The notes beneath the pieces are model-generated. The model saw nothing but the letters and a program-made list of their open reading frames with translations, was not told the DNA's origin and did no database searches. From Citromicrobium bathyomarinum (GTDB lineage: Bacteria > Pseudomonadota > Alphaproteobacteria > Sphingomonadales > Sphingomonadaceae): a stretch of DNA of 64,000 bases. Shown here one piece after another: positions 21,501 to 29,658 of this stretch (the first letter of the stretch is position 1; each line of letters opens with the position of its first letter). The stretch covers positions 272,406 to 336,405 of the forward strand of contig NZ_JAINWL010000004.1 of NCBI RefSeq assembly GCF_021021475.1. The letters are read 5' to 3'. The position numbers and the translations under genes are program-made.

Positions 21501-22076
21501 CCACTGCTTGACCCCGTCGGGGCCGAGCCTGCGCGAGAGCATCGCCAGCGCGCTGTTATCGGCCTCGTCCGCGTTGGCGACCAGTTCGGTCAGCACCTCG
21601 CGCGCGAGCAGTCCGCGCGTGCGATCGTCCATCGCGACCGTGCCCGGCTCCAGCCCCGCCTCCTCGGGAAACGCGGCGAGTAGGTATTGCGCGAAAGCGT
21701 GGATCGTATCGATGCGCAGCCCGCCGCCGGGGCAATCGAGCACCCGGGTGAACAGCGTGCGGGCATGGGCCAGGGTCGCTGGATCGACCTTCGCCCCGAT
21801 GGCGCGCAGATGCTTGGCCAGCAGGGTTTCTTCCATCCGCACCCAGCGGGCCAACGTCTCGTTCACGCGGGTCGCCATCTCCGCCGCGCCCGCCTTGGTG
21901 AAGGTGAGGCACAGGATCGATCCCGGCTCCACGCCGGGCTGCAGCAGGAGGCGCAGCACGCGCGCCGAGAGCACCTGCGTCTTTCCGGTGCCCGCGCTGG
22001 CGGAAAGCCATACGGAATGGCCCGGGTCCGCCGCGTGGCCCTGTTCCGGCAAAAGCGTGTGGATTGTGTCGCTCAT
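18576..22076 (-). CDS. addA: AddA, helicase-nuclease subunit for double-strand break repair
   Basis: 1166-aa UvrD-like helicase with a C-terminal RecB-type nuclease. Walker A is ASAGTGKTQVLSAR near the N-terminus, Walker B is HILVDEAQDTND, and the SF1 motif VLTAHGSKGLQAPIV is present. The nuclease motif VVDYKTTRRAP (DxK) lies near the C-terminus. With AddB it resects double-strand ends for RecA loading, the alphaproteobacterial counterpart of RecBCD. ATG 22076 (MSDTIHTLL) overlaps the addB stop as ATGA, implying translational coupling, so the longer frame from 22112 is rejected. Confidence 0.95.
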   Translation of the reverse strand: MSDTIHTLLPEQGHAADPGHSVWLSASAGTGKTQVLSARVLRLLLQPGVEPGSILCLTFTKAGAAEMATRVNETLARWVRMEETLLAKHLRAIGAKVDPATLAHARTLFTRVLDCPGGGLRIDTIHAFAQYLLAAFPEEAGLEPGTVAMDDRTRGLLAREVLTELVANADEADNSALAMLSRRLGPDGVKQWLMACAKARELWEGPQGWQSPMRPQVLAMLGLPSDFSEADLVRECADDRFDCGSLRACLATLQDWNTKSGRDAAEPISAWLAADPDRRLATLACFNGSLLVADGSKPKNLTNLVKRDPTYEGNVAAVQASLDAIREKFALLALAEYLTPALELGRRFALRWDEAKRVHGLVDFDDQIARAATLLGNSEMAQWIGYKLDRSFDHILVDEAQDTNDSQWAIIDALTQDFFDGLGAAGARLRTIFVVGDYKQAIFGFQGTEPRLFVDKREQYDARINSAIANAEALAHETREAPLVPLAPLARLGLERNFRSSQVILDFVDRAVAHVGTQAMGMPREEVQHTGEDRPGRVTLWAPIRAEESDDPEAVEEDGAETWLPAPERRMADRIAAQVKAWLEDGHALTKGGKRRASAGDIMILVRKRRALAGLIVARLHAAGVPVAGVDRLRLGAPLAVKDLLAALRFAAQPRDDLMLANLLVSPLGGWSQDDLLEHGLRDKSVGLWDHIRRSDAPLCMATADRLRALLARVDYEHPQSLLHWLLTGPWDGRRKLVARLGREANDPIDELVGAAFAYCGEHTPSLQGFLNWFDASDEELKREAAGSSDAVRVLTAHGSKGLQAPIVILADATGNPDRGPARAGELATDDGRTVPLPSLPKEAKAGPLLAAEEAKKAREREEHWRLMYVAMTRAEEALYIGGALLPSDKDVPEASWYAQAAALFDSEGGGEGGGVSDPIWGERHDLGTLADIAPPAPDAASRAQRPALPEWATRAPGAEPSPPRPLAPSAAGDDLAPNPPGLATGAEAAQRGTLIHRLLERMPDIAPEDREARGSAWLAAQAGDLSEGARAAMLEQALGVLDHPDFAALFAPGALAEVSLAATVEGQVVTGKLDRLCVGEEKVLVVDYKTTRRAPTSLEQVPTATLRQMSAYAHALAEIYPGRRICAALLYTQTPQLIVLPHAVLAAHKPGLGDKQLSLPGSAFA

Positions 22077-25072
22077 CGCGTGGCCCCCGGTTCGCTCTCC
22101 CTGCCCAGCCATTCCTCCAGCCGCATCAGCTGGTCGTAGGTGGCATACAGCTTGAGGTCGGGATTGGGCCGCGCGGTGAAGGGCGCATCGCCGAGGATCC
22201 AGGTGTCGAGCGCTTCGGCAAGGTAGCGCCGGGTTTCGGGCAGGAAATCGTCGGGCTCCATCCCGGTGCGGGCATTGCCGATCTTCAGCGGCGTGGTGAC
22301 ATAGCCAAATCCCGTGTCCGACTTCGCATCGCGCCCGAGGGACCAGTATTCGAACCGCGTCGGCACGCCTTCGATACCGCGATCGGCATAGGCGCCCTCC
22401 TCCACCAGCAGGCCCAGCGTGCCGAGCTGCAGCGCGAAGCCTTCCTCGACCATTCTTTTGGATGGCGGGCCACCAGTCTTGTAGTCGACGATCGCGTAGC
22501 TGCCGTCCGGCAGCCGGTCGATCCGGTCGGCGGTGCCGGTGATCTCGATGCCAGAGAACAGGTGACGGCCCTTCTGCTCGACCGCGACGATCCGGCGATC
22601 GGGATCGGAGCCGACCTCATTCTCGATCCATTCGAGCGCGGCCATCAGGCGCGGCTCCCACAAAGCGCGGGTCAGCGGATGCGCGTCCATCGCGCCCAGA
22701 TGCTTGGTCGCCAGATCGACCAGCGCCCCGCCCTGCTTGTGCCATTCCTCCAGAATCGCGTGGGCGAGCGTGCCCTGCCACGCGGGGCTGGGCTCCGCGT
22801 CGAGCGGGTCGCGCTCCTTCAGCCGCAGGATCGCATTGGCGTAGAACTGGTAGGGATCGGAGCGTAGCCGGTCGAGCGCGGTCGCGCTGATCGTCACCCG
22901 GCGCGCCTCGGCCGGCGGGCGCGGCTGGGGCACCGGATAGAGCGGCGCGGGATCGGCATCGCGCAGGGCGTCGACCAGTGCGGGCAGCTCGCTTTCCTCA
23001 TGACGCTTGGCCAGATCGCCCAGCAAGGCCTTGATCCGCAGGAAGAAACGCGATGGAATCGCAGGGCCGTCGGCATCGCGCGCGGCCCGGGTGAGCAGCA
23101 CTTGCGGTGCGCCCAGCGCACCCGCCAGATCATGCGCGGCAAGCCCGATGCGGAACTCGCCGCCGGGCACGCCCAGAGCGCGCAGCACCGGCGGCGCGAG
23201 CAGCGGATCGGGCGAGGCGCCGCCCGGCCAGGTGCCTTCGTTGAGGCCCGCGCAGATGATCAAGTCCGCCCGCGCCATCCGGCTTTCGAGCAGACCGTAG
23301 ACCGCCACGCGCGGGTGCCCGCCATAGGCCGGGCGCACCGCGACCCGCTCCATCGCATCGGTCAGCACATCATGCAGGTCGCGCGGGTCGATCATGGTGC
23401 CCGCCGCGCTCGCCTGCTCGCGAAGGTCGTCGACGAAGCTGCCCAGCGCGCGGCCATCCTCGCGCGCCCACACCGCCTCGCCGCAGAATGCCTCCAGTAC
23501 CTCAGCCAGCGAGCCGAGAAGGTCTGCCAGTGGCGCGTCCTCGTCCCGCTCCATCAGCGGGGCGAGCCTGTCCGCAACCGTGCCCCACCATGCATCGACA
23601 TCGGCCTTCGCAGCGATGGCGCGCAAGGGTGCGAGGCCGGGTGCCGGACGCGGGCCGCGCAGCCAGTCCTCGAACCGGCGCAGCGCATCGAGCCAGTCGG
23701 CGCGGGCACGATCGGAATCCTCCGCCCCCGCGACCCTGACGAAGGGATGGCCGAGGAAGGCGATCAGCGGCACCGGCGCGGCGCGGTCCGCGATCACCTG
23801 TGCGAGCAGCAGCAGAGCGCGGCCCGCAGCGGTATCGCACAGCGGTGCGCCCGCCGAATCGTCGGCCTGAATATCCCAGCGGCGCAGGTGATGGACGATC
23901 CGCCGGGCGAGCGAGCGGTCGGGTGTGACCACCGCCACGCGCTTCTGCGGCTCTTCCAGCTTGCGGCGCACCGCCAGCGCGACCGCCTGCGCCTCCTCCT
24001 CCGGATTGCCCGTTTCGAGCAGCTGCACCGCCGCCAGACGGCGCTTTTCGGAAGGCAACTCGACCCAGCTCTTGCTCGCCTGCGGAGGCAGGAACAGCGC
24101 GCTGACCGCGTGGGTCCGGTCGGGGTTCGCCGCAGTCAACCCGCGCCGGTGCCATTGTCGCACCTCGCCGCGATTGACGCCCATCCGGCCCAGCAGCAGC
24201 TTGAGGTGATATTGCGGATGGGTCGGCGCATCATGGCGCCCCAGCCGCTCGCCATCGGCATCGTCGGACTGCCCCGCGCGGCCAAGCTCGTCCCACGCCG
24301 CGTCTGACAGCGAGAGGTCGAGATCAGGCAGGATCACCGCGCCCTGCGGCAGTTCGCTCACCACCCGCAGCAGCCGCGCGAGCGCGGGCGCGGCGCTGGT
24401 GACGCCTGCGGCGACGATCGGCGTGACGGGCGGCTCGGCGCGCCAGCTTTTCGCGGCATGGGCGAACAGCTGGTTGCGCCGCGTGGCGGAATCGACGCGG
24501 CCCATCGCCTGCAATTCGGCGAGCCAGCGCGCCTGCACCCTGGCAAAACGCCGCAGGCTGTCCTGCCAGTGCCCGGCGACCGAGCCGACCACGTCGAGCA
24601 CCCGGTCTCCGAGCAGATCTTCGGGAGCGATCTCTTCGACCAGCAGGCGGTCCATCGTTTCGGCGATCATCCGCGCCTGCCTGAACAGCGGCGGGCCTTT
24701 GGGGGCATCCTTGCCCATCTCCTCGGCCAGCAGCGCGGCGAGCCTCAGCCAGCGGAAGGTCGGGTCGACGGCTGGCGGAATCTCGTCGGCCCCCAGCGGA
24801 TCGAGCAGCGGGCCGAGCGCTTCGTCGAGCGACAGGTCGCCGATGGTCACCATCCGCGGCAGCAGCAGGCCCGCACCGCCCTCCTCGCCCATATGGCGCA
24901 CGAAGGCTTCGCTGACCGTGCGAATCGCGCGCCCGCTCGGCAGCAGCAGGGTCAGCCGCGCAAGGCCCAGGCCGTCTTCGGAATATCGCGGGACCAGTCC
25001 CGCCACCAGCGCATCGGCGAACCCGCGATGGGCTGCGATCGAAAAAACTTGCGGTCGCGCAGCGTCAGCCAC
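22073..25072 (-). CDS. addB: AddB, second helicase-nuclease subunit
   Basis: 999-aa partner of AddA. The N-terminal helicase-like half is degenerate (FSIAAHRGFADALVAGL replaces a Walker A), which is normal for alphaproteobacterial AddB. The C-terminal RecB-like nuclease has AIVDYKTGGPPSK (DYK catalytic motif) and flanking conserved residues including RADWLDALRRF further upstream. The start is taken as GTG 25072 (VADAARPQVF), which overlaps the murU stop by 8 nt; the frame runs 115 codons further upstream, but those codons only translate murU in the wrong phase. Its stop overlaps addA as ATGA. Confidence 0.93.
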   Translation of the reverse strand: MADAARPQVFSIAAHRGFADALVAGLVPRYSEDGLGLARLTLLLPSGRAIRTVSEAFVRHMGEEGGAGLLLPRMVTIGDLSLDEALGPLLDPLGADEIPPAVDPTFRWLRLAALLAEEMGKDAPKGPPLFRQARMIAETMDRLLVEEIAPEDLLGDRVLDVVGSVAGHWQDSLRRFARVQARWLAELQAMGRVDSATRRNQLFAHAAKSWRAEPPVTPIVAAGVTSAAPALARLLRVVSELPQGAVILPDLDLSLSDAAWDELGRAGQSDDADGERLGRHDAPTHPQYHLKLLLGRMGVNRGEVRQWHRRGLTAANPDRTHAVSALFLPPQASKSWVELPSEKRRLAAVQLLETGNPEEEAQAVALAVRRKLEEPQKRVAVVTPDRSLARRIVHHLRRWDIQADDSAGAPLCDTAAGRALLLLAQVIADRAAPVPLIAFLGHPFVRVAGAEDSDRARADWLDALRRFEDWLRGPRPAPGLAPLRAIAAKADVDAWWGTVADRLAPLMERDEDAPLADLLGSLAEVLEAFCGEAVWAREDGRALGSFVDDLREQASAAGTMIDPRDLHDVLTDAMERVAVRPAYGGHPRVAVYGLLESRMARADLIICAGLNEGTWPGGASPDPLLAPPVLRALGVPGGEFRIGLAAHDLAGALGAPQVLLTRAARDADGPAIPSRFFLRIKALLGDLAKRHEESELPALVDALRDADPAPLYPVPQPRPPAEARRVTISATALDRLRSDPYQFYANAILRLKERDPLDAEPSPAWQGTLAHAILEEWHKQGGALVDLATKHLGAMDAHPLTRALWEPRLMAALEWIENEVGSDPDRRIVAVEQKGRHLFSGIEITGTADRIDRLPDGSYAIVDYKTGGPPSKRMVEEGFALQLGTLGLLVEEGAYADRGIEGVPTRFEYWSLGRDAKSDTGFGYVTTPLKIGNARTGMEPDDFLPETRRYLAEALDTWILGDAPFTARPNPDLKLYATYDQLMRLEEWLGRESEPGATR

Positions 25073-25781
25073 GCGACAGCGCCTCCTCGGTCGGGCGGAT
25101 CGCCTGCGGCGTGCCGACCTCGAACCAGTCGCCGGTGAACGGCAGGCCGAACAGTCGCCCTTCCTCGATCGCCCGGTTCCACAAGATGTTGGTCGAGAAC
25201 TTGCCCTCGGGCGCATCGCGCAGCAGGCGGTGGGAGACCAGCTGAATGCCGGTGTAGATGAAGGGCGCGATACGCCCCGGCTGGCGGCGCGAGACCTTGC
25301 CCGCCGCATCAAGATGGAAATCGCCCGGCCCGTCGAAATTGGCCGCGCGCTTGTGCGGCACCACCAGCACCAGCGCGTCCATCCGCTCCGCATCCCACAG
25401 CATCGACAGGTCGGCAAAGGCGTTGCGCGGCCCGTCGAGCCAGATGTTGTCCGAGTTGAGGCAGAAGAACGGATCGGGCAGCAGGCCCTGCGCCTTGATC
25501 ATCCCGCCGCCGGTTTCGAGCAATGCGTCCCGCTCGTCAGAGATGGTGACCTTGGGATTCGCCCGCCCGGTCACATGCGCTTCGAGCGCGTCGGCCAGGT
25601 AATGGACGTTGACCACCGCGCGCGCGACGCCCGCATCGGCCAGCCGGTCCAGCGTATGGTCGATCAGCGGCTTGCCCGCGACACGAACCATCGGCTTGGG
25701 CATGGTCGCGGTCAGCGGACGCATCCGCTTGCCCAGCCCTGCCGCCATCACCATCGCGGTGTCGGAGGCGAGGCTGCTCAT
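25065..25781 (-). CDS. murU: N-acetylmuramate-1-phosphate uridylyltransferase MurU-type nucleotidyltransferase
   Basis: 238-aa nucleotidyltransferase with the signature MVMAAGLGKRMRPLTATMPK and the metal-binding LNSDNIW. In the AmgK/MurU recycling route it joins UTP with MurNAc-1-phosphate to make UDP-MurNAc, bypassing fosfomycin-sensitive MurA. General annotation would be mannose-1-phosphate guanylyltransferase-like; the coupling to the kinase directly upstream (ATGA overlap at 25778-25781) makes MurU more likely. ATG 25781 (MSSLASDTAM) is chosen over the longer frame from 25892, which lies inside the kinase gene. Confidence 0.85.
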   Translation of the reverse strand: MSSLASDTAMVMAAGLGKRMRPLTATMPKPMVRVAGKPLIDHTLDRLADAGVARAVVNVHYLADALEAHVTGRANPKVTISDERDALLETGGGMIKAQGLLPDPFFCLNSDNIWLDGPRNAFADLSMLWDAERMDALVLVVPHKRAANFDGPGDFHLDAAGKVSRRQPGRIAPFIYTGIQLVSHRLLRDAPEGKFSTNILWNRAIEEGRLFGLPFTGDWFEVGTPQAIRPTEEALSRG

Positions 25782-26761
25782 GCCTCCAGCGCTCCGTTGC
25801 GCGCGCGCAGGTCCGCGGGAATGTTGGCCGCGAACCACTGCGCCACCGGAGCCAGCGCGGGGTGCGTCAGATCGCGCTCCAGCGCCTCCCACACGCGCGG
25901 GATCAGGGCGAGATAGCGCGGCTTGCCGTCACGCTGGTTGAGGCGCGCGAAGATGCCGACGATCTTGGTGTTCCGCTGCGCGCCGAGCCGTGCGTAATCG
26001 GCATCGAACTCGTCGCCGCAATCGGCACATTCGCGATAGCGGGCGAGCATCCGCGTCTCCAGTTCGGGCGTCACATCGCGCCGCGCGTCCTGCAACAGGG
26101 AGACAAGATCATAGGCCGGGTGGCCGACCAGCGCGTCCTGGAAATCGATCACGCCCTGACTGCCCGCACCGCTATCGGGCGCGAGCAGCATGATGTTCTC
26201 CGCGTGATAATCGCGCAGCACGGTCACGCCGGGCTGCTGGTTCGCGGCCAGCGGGGCGAGCACTTCGCGCCAGGCAGCGTCGAACCCGTCGCTATCGACA
26301 TCCAGCCCCAGCGCCGGGCAATACCACTGCGTGAACAGTTGCGCCTCGCGCAGATAGGTTTCCTCGTCATAGGGCGGGAAAGGCCCGGCGGGCTTACGGT
26401 GCAGATCGGCGAGCGTGTCGATCGCGGCGGCATAGGCCTCGTCCTCGGCGGCCGGATTCTCGTCCAGCCAGTCGCGCATCCGCGCATCTCCGAAATCCTC
26501 GATCAGCACCCAGCCATTGTCGAGATCCTCGGCATAGATCTGCGGCGCGCGGATCTGCTGGTCGAGCAGCCAGCGCCCGACATGCAGGAACTCGCGCGGC
26601 TCCTCGGGCGGGGGCGCGTGCATCAGCATCGCGCTCTTGCCTTCATGGTGGAGCCGGAAATAGCGGCGGAAGCTGGCATCGCCGGTCAGCGGTGCGATCT
26701 GCGCCCCGGCCCAGCCTGCCGCGCCGAGGAAGTCGTGAATACCGTCAGGCAATGTCGTCAT
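25778..26761 (-). CDS. amgK: AmgK-type anomeric MurNAc/GlcNAc kinase (aminoglycoside phosphotransferase fold)
   Basis: 327-aa kinase of the APH/choline kinase fold. The catalytic loop is VLRDYHAENIMLL (DxHxxN, with Tyr between) and the metal-binding segment is VIDFQDALVGHPAYDLVSLL. The first lysine-region block is DASFRRYFRLHHEG. In the recycling pathway it phosphorylates MurNAc at the anomeric carbon, feeding MurU. The assignment rests on family and on overlap with murU downstream and tsaE upstream (ATGA at 26758-26761), an arrangement seen in other alphaproteobacteria. It is not expected to be a drug-resistance kinase. Confidence 0.85.
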   Translation of the reverse strand: MTTLPDGIHDFLGAAGWAGAQIAPLTGDASFRRYFRLHHEGKSAMLMHAPPPEEPREFLHVGRWLLDQQIRAPQIYAEDLDNGWVLIEDFGDARMRDWLDENPAAEDEAYAAAIDTLADLHRKPAGPFPPYDEETYLREAQLFTQWYCPALGLDVDSDGFDAAWREVLAPLAANQQPGVTVLRDYHAENIMLLAPDSGAGSQGVIDFQDALVGHPAYDLVSLLQDARRDVTPELETRMLARYRECADCGDEFDADYARLGAQRNTKIVGIFARLNQRDGKPRYLALIPRVWEALERDLTHPALAPVAQWFAANIPADLRARNGALEA

Positions 26762-27216
26762 GGCGCGCGTCCTAGCCAATCTGCCCCGCCTTCGACAATC
26801 GCCTTGCGACCGGCTTGCGCATTTGCCCCCGCGAAAGATACGTCGATGGTCAGGCAGGCTGGTTCGTGTGCAAAGCCGCCCGCGCGTTCGGGCCATTCGG
26901 TGATCAGCACCGCGCCATCGCGATAATCGTCGAGGCCCAGTTCCTCGACCTCGGCAGGATCTTCGAGGCGGTAGAAATCCGCATGCGCGACCGGCGGCTG
27001 GAGCGCCTCGTACATCTCGATCAGAGTGAAGGTCGGCGATGGGACTTCGCCCACGTGCCCCGCTGCGCGGAGGATCGCACGGGCGAGCGTGGTCTTGCCC
27101 GCGCCCAGCGGGCCGGACAGCGCAATCACGTCGCCGGGGCGCATGGCAGCGGCGATCCGCGCGCCCAGCGCCTCCATCGACGCGAGATCGGGCAGGTCGA
27201 TCGCTGTCCGCGTCAT
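26758..27216 (-). CDS. tsaE: tRNA threonylcarbamoyladenosine biosynthesis ATPase TsaE
   Basis: 152-aa ATPase of the t6A pathway, working with TsaB and TsaD. Walker A is GPLGAGKTTLARAI and the family segment SPTFTLIEMYEA is followed by VAHADFYRLEDPAEVEELGLDD. ATG 27216 (MTRTAID) overlaps the divL stop (ATGA, 27213-27216), and its own stop overlaps amgK. A start five codons upstream is possible but would lie inside divL. Complete and typical in length. Confidence 0.95.
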   Translation of the reverse strand: MTRTAIDLPDLASMEALGARIAAAMRPGDVIALSGPLGAGKTTLARAILRAAGHVGEVPSPTFTLIEMYEALQPPVAHADFYRLEDPAEVEELGLDDYRDGAVLITEWPERAGGFAHEPACLTIDVSFAGANAQAGRKAIVEGGADWLGRAP

Positions 27217-29567
27217 GCCAGCGGCAACCACAGGCTGACACTGGTGCCGATGCGCTTTTCGGAATGGATATCGAAGCGCCCGCCATGCGCCTCGATCAGC
27301 TGCCTGGCGAGCGGCAGGCCCAGCCCCTGCCGACGGGTCGCCTCCGCCCCGCCCTCACTCGCCGAGCGCATCCCGTCGAGCGCCAGCGCCAGCTCGTTCT
27401 CGTCCATCCCCCGGCCATTATCCGAAATCACGATCCGCACCCCGCCATCCTGCTTCGCCAGATCGACCAGAATGCGGCCCTTTTCGCCGGAGGCTTCGAT
27501 CGCATTGTCGAGCAATTGCCCGATCGCACGGCCCAGCTGGCGCGGATCGGCCTGCAATTTGAGCGCCTGGCTACCGCGCAGGTCGAGCGTGATCGACTTC
27601 GCCTCGATCACATCCTCGCGTGCCCGGGCCACGCCGGTGACGAAGGCCAGCAGCGACAATTCGCGCCGCGCGATGGGCAGCAGCCCCGCCTCGCTCTGCG
27701 ACAGGTCGAGCACGTTTTCGACTTGGTCGGTCAGCCGTGCGACCGATTCGATGATCGCGGCGACATATTCCTTCGCGCCATCGCTCAGCGGCCCGGCAAC
27801 CTCGGCCTGCAGCAGCTCGGCAAAGCCGCCGATCGAGGTCAGCGGCGTGCGGAATTCGTAGGACATGTTGGCGAGGAAGCGGGTCTTCACCTTGTCCGCC
27901 TGCTCCAGAGCTTCGGCGCGGTCGCGCAGCGCGGTTTCGGCCTGTTCATTGGCGGTCACGTCCAGCGTGGTCAGCAGGCCGTTGCCATCGGGCAGTGGAA
28001 TGCCGGCAAATTCGATCGTCCGCCCGTCGGCCAGCTGGAGCCGCCCAGCCCGCTCCTTGCGGTCGAGCGTGGCGGAGCGGATCACCTCACCCACGCCCTT
28101 GGCCTGCTTGGGCCGGGCGAGATTGGGCTGGATCAGGCCGAGCAGCGCATCGACCGAGGGGTGTTCGTCCAGCGCATCGGGTTCCAGCCCCCAGGTCTCA
28201 GGGAAACTGTGGTTCCACAATTGCAGCCGACCGTCGGGCGCGAACACCGCCAGCGCTTCGAACAGGCTGTCGAGCATGGCGGTGCGCGTGCGCAGCAGCG
28301 TGTCGCGATTGGCCGCGAGGCTCAGCTGTTCGGTCCGGTCTTCGAGGATCAGCGCGAGCCCGCCATCTGGCATCGGCTGGCCGACCACCTGCAGGTGCGT
28401 ACCGTCGGACAGCGGCCAGTCTTCCTCCTGCGTATCGCCCGCCTCGAACCAGGCCATGCGGTCCTTTCGCCAGCTGGGAAAGTCGCGCACCTCGGGCAGG
28501 CGGCCTTCGTCGCGCGCATCGCTGAGCAGGCGTTCGAACGGCGTGCCCAGCCCGCTGGCACCCGGGCGCACGCCCAGCAGGCGGCGGAACGGCTGGTTGG
28601 CGAAGGTGAGCCGCCGCTGGTCGTCGAACTGCGCCACCCCGACCGAGAGACGATCGAGCATGGACCGCTGCGCCTCGCGATAGGCGCGGTGTTCGCGGGC
28701 CAGATCTTCCTGTTCCTGAATATCGACCGCGTAGCCCGCGACACCTTCCTCGGCCAGCGGCAGGTCGGACACGCGAAAGCGCCGCCGCATCCCGTCGACA
28801 TTGGTGACCGAAACAACCCGTTCGACCGGCGCGCCGCTTTCCGCCGCCTGCCGCGCGATCTCGGCCGGCGGCTCCCCGTCGACCGCCTCGACCAGCTCGA
28901 TCTGCTGGTCGATCACGCTTTGCGCGTCATCGGCACCCACGGCTGCGACATAGGCCTTGTTGACCAGTTGCAGCTCCATATCGGCGTTACGGAACCACAT
29001 CGGCGTGGGTGCGGCCTCGATCAGGCCGACCAGCGCGGCGAAATCGGATCGGGCGCGCGCTGCCTCCTTGCGCATCCGGCCCAGTTCGAGCTCGCTCTCG
29101 CTGAAATCGAACACCCAGATCAGCGCTGCGCCCGCGGGCGAGACCTGCGGATCGGCGAGGCTGCCGCGCAGGGCGAGGCTGCGCGAGGAGCCGGGCAGCG
29201 TCACCGCCATGCGGAACGGCGCGGCGGATTTCTGCGCGAGGCGGACCTTCTGGGTCAGTTCGTCGAGCTGTTCGCGGCTGAGCCCGCGATCGGGATATTT
29301 GGCCAGCTCGCTGATGAACTGCGGCAGCTGATCAAAGCCGAGCCAGTGGGCAAGCCTGTCGCTGCCTTCCAGCCGTCCGTCGCTGCGCACCACCAGCGCG
29401 GCGGCGGGTGCCTCGTCCAGCAGGCGCGCCATCCGCTTGGCATTGCGGCGCGCGGCCTCGGCCCCGCGCGAACGCGAGGCGGCGGCGATCATCAGCCACG
29501 CCGCAGCAGCGGTCCACGCCGCGAGCAGCAGGCCGAGCAGTGCCAGCGCGGTTGAGCCTAAGTCCAT
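27213..29567 (-). CDS. divL: DivL-type PAS-containing histidine-kinase homologue with tyrosine at the phosphoacceptor site
   Basis: 784 aa: an N-terminal membrane anchor (LALLGLLLAAWTAAAAWLMI), several PAS-type repeats between residues ~45 and 540, then a kinase core. The H-box reads FLANMSYEFRTPLTSIGGF, so the usual histidine is Tyr570 (codon 27858-27860). The N-box (QLLDNAIEAS) and G-boxes (ISDNGRGM, GLGLPLARQ) look intact. This replacement, the multi-PAS layout and the length are those of Caulobacter DivL (769 aa), a cell-cycle pseudokinase that controls CckA and reads DivK~P. Its position ahead of tsaE-amgK-murU-addB-addA supports orthology. Promoter is probably shared with or downstream of ahcY. 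Confidence 0.85.
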   Translation of the reverse strand: MDLGSTALALLGLLLAAWTAAAAWLMIAAASRSRGAEAARRNAKRMARLLDEAPAAALVVRSDGRLEGSDRLAHWLGFDQLPQFISELAKYPDRGLSREQLDELTQKVRLAQKSAAPFRMAVTLPGSSRSLALRGSLADPQVSPAGAALIWVFDFSESELELGRMRKEAARARSDFAALVGLIEAAPTPMWFRNADMELQLVNKAYVAAVGADDAQSVIDQQIELVEAVDGEPPAEIARQAAESGAPVERVVSVTNVDGMRRRFRVSDLPLAEEGVAGYAVDIQEQEDLAREHRAYREAQRSMLDRLSVGVAQFDDQRRLTFANQPFRRLLGVRPGASGLGTPFERLLSDARDEGRLPEVRDFPSWRKDRMAWFEAGDTQEEDWPLSDGTHLQVVGQPMPDGGLALILEDRTEQLSLAANRDTLLRTRTAMLDSLFEALAVFAPDGRLQLWNHSFPETWGLEPDALDEHPSVDALLGLIQPNLARPKQAKGVGEVIRSATLDRKERAGRLQLADGRTIEFAGIPLPDGNGLLTTLDVTANEQAETALRDRAEALEQADKVKTRFLANMSYEFRTPLTSIGGFAELLQAEVAGPLSDGAKEYVAAIIESVARLTDQVENVLDLSQSEAGLLPIARRELSLLAFVTGVARAREDVIEAKSITLDLRGSQALKLQADPRQLGRAIGQLLDNAIEASGEKGRILVDLAKQDGGVRIVISDNGRGMDENELALALDGMRSASEGGAEATRRQGLGLPLARQLIEAHGGRFDIHSEKRIGTSVSLWLPLA

Positions 29568-29578
29568 GAGAATCAGCT

Positions 29579-29643
29579 AGGCCCGGCAATGGTCGCTTGG
29601 CAACCACGCCGGGCCTGCAAGACGGGCGAGTTTCCCCGCCCGT
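29579..29643 (-). promoter_or_regulatory. Two GC-rich hairpins between ahcY and divL
   Basis: A 9-bp perfect inverted repeat AGGCCCGGC/GCCGGGCCT (29579-29587 and 29608-29616) and a 7-bp one, ACGGGCG/CGCCCGT (29622-29628 and 29637-29643), fill the 91-bp gap. Neither has a T-run, so they are more likely an attenuator, RNA-processing or stability element than a strong terminator. Confidence 0.5.
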
Positions 29644-29658
29644 GAGATGATCGCTGGC

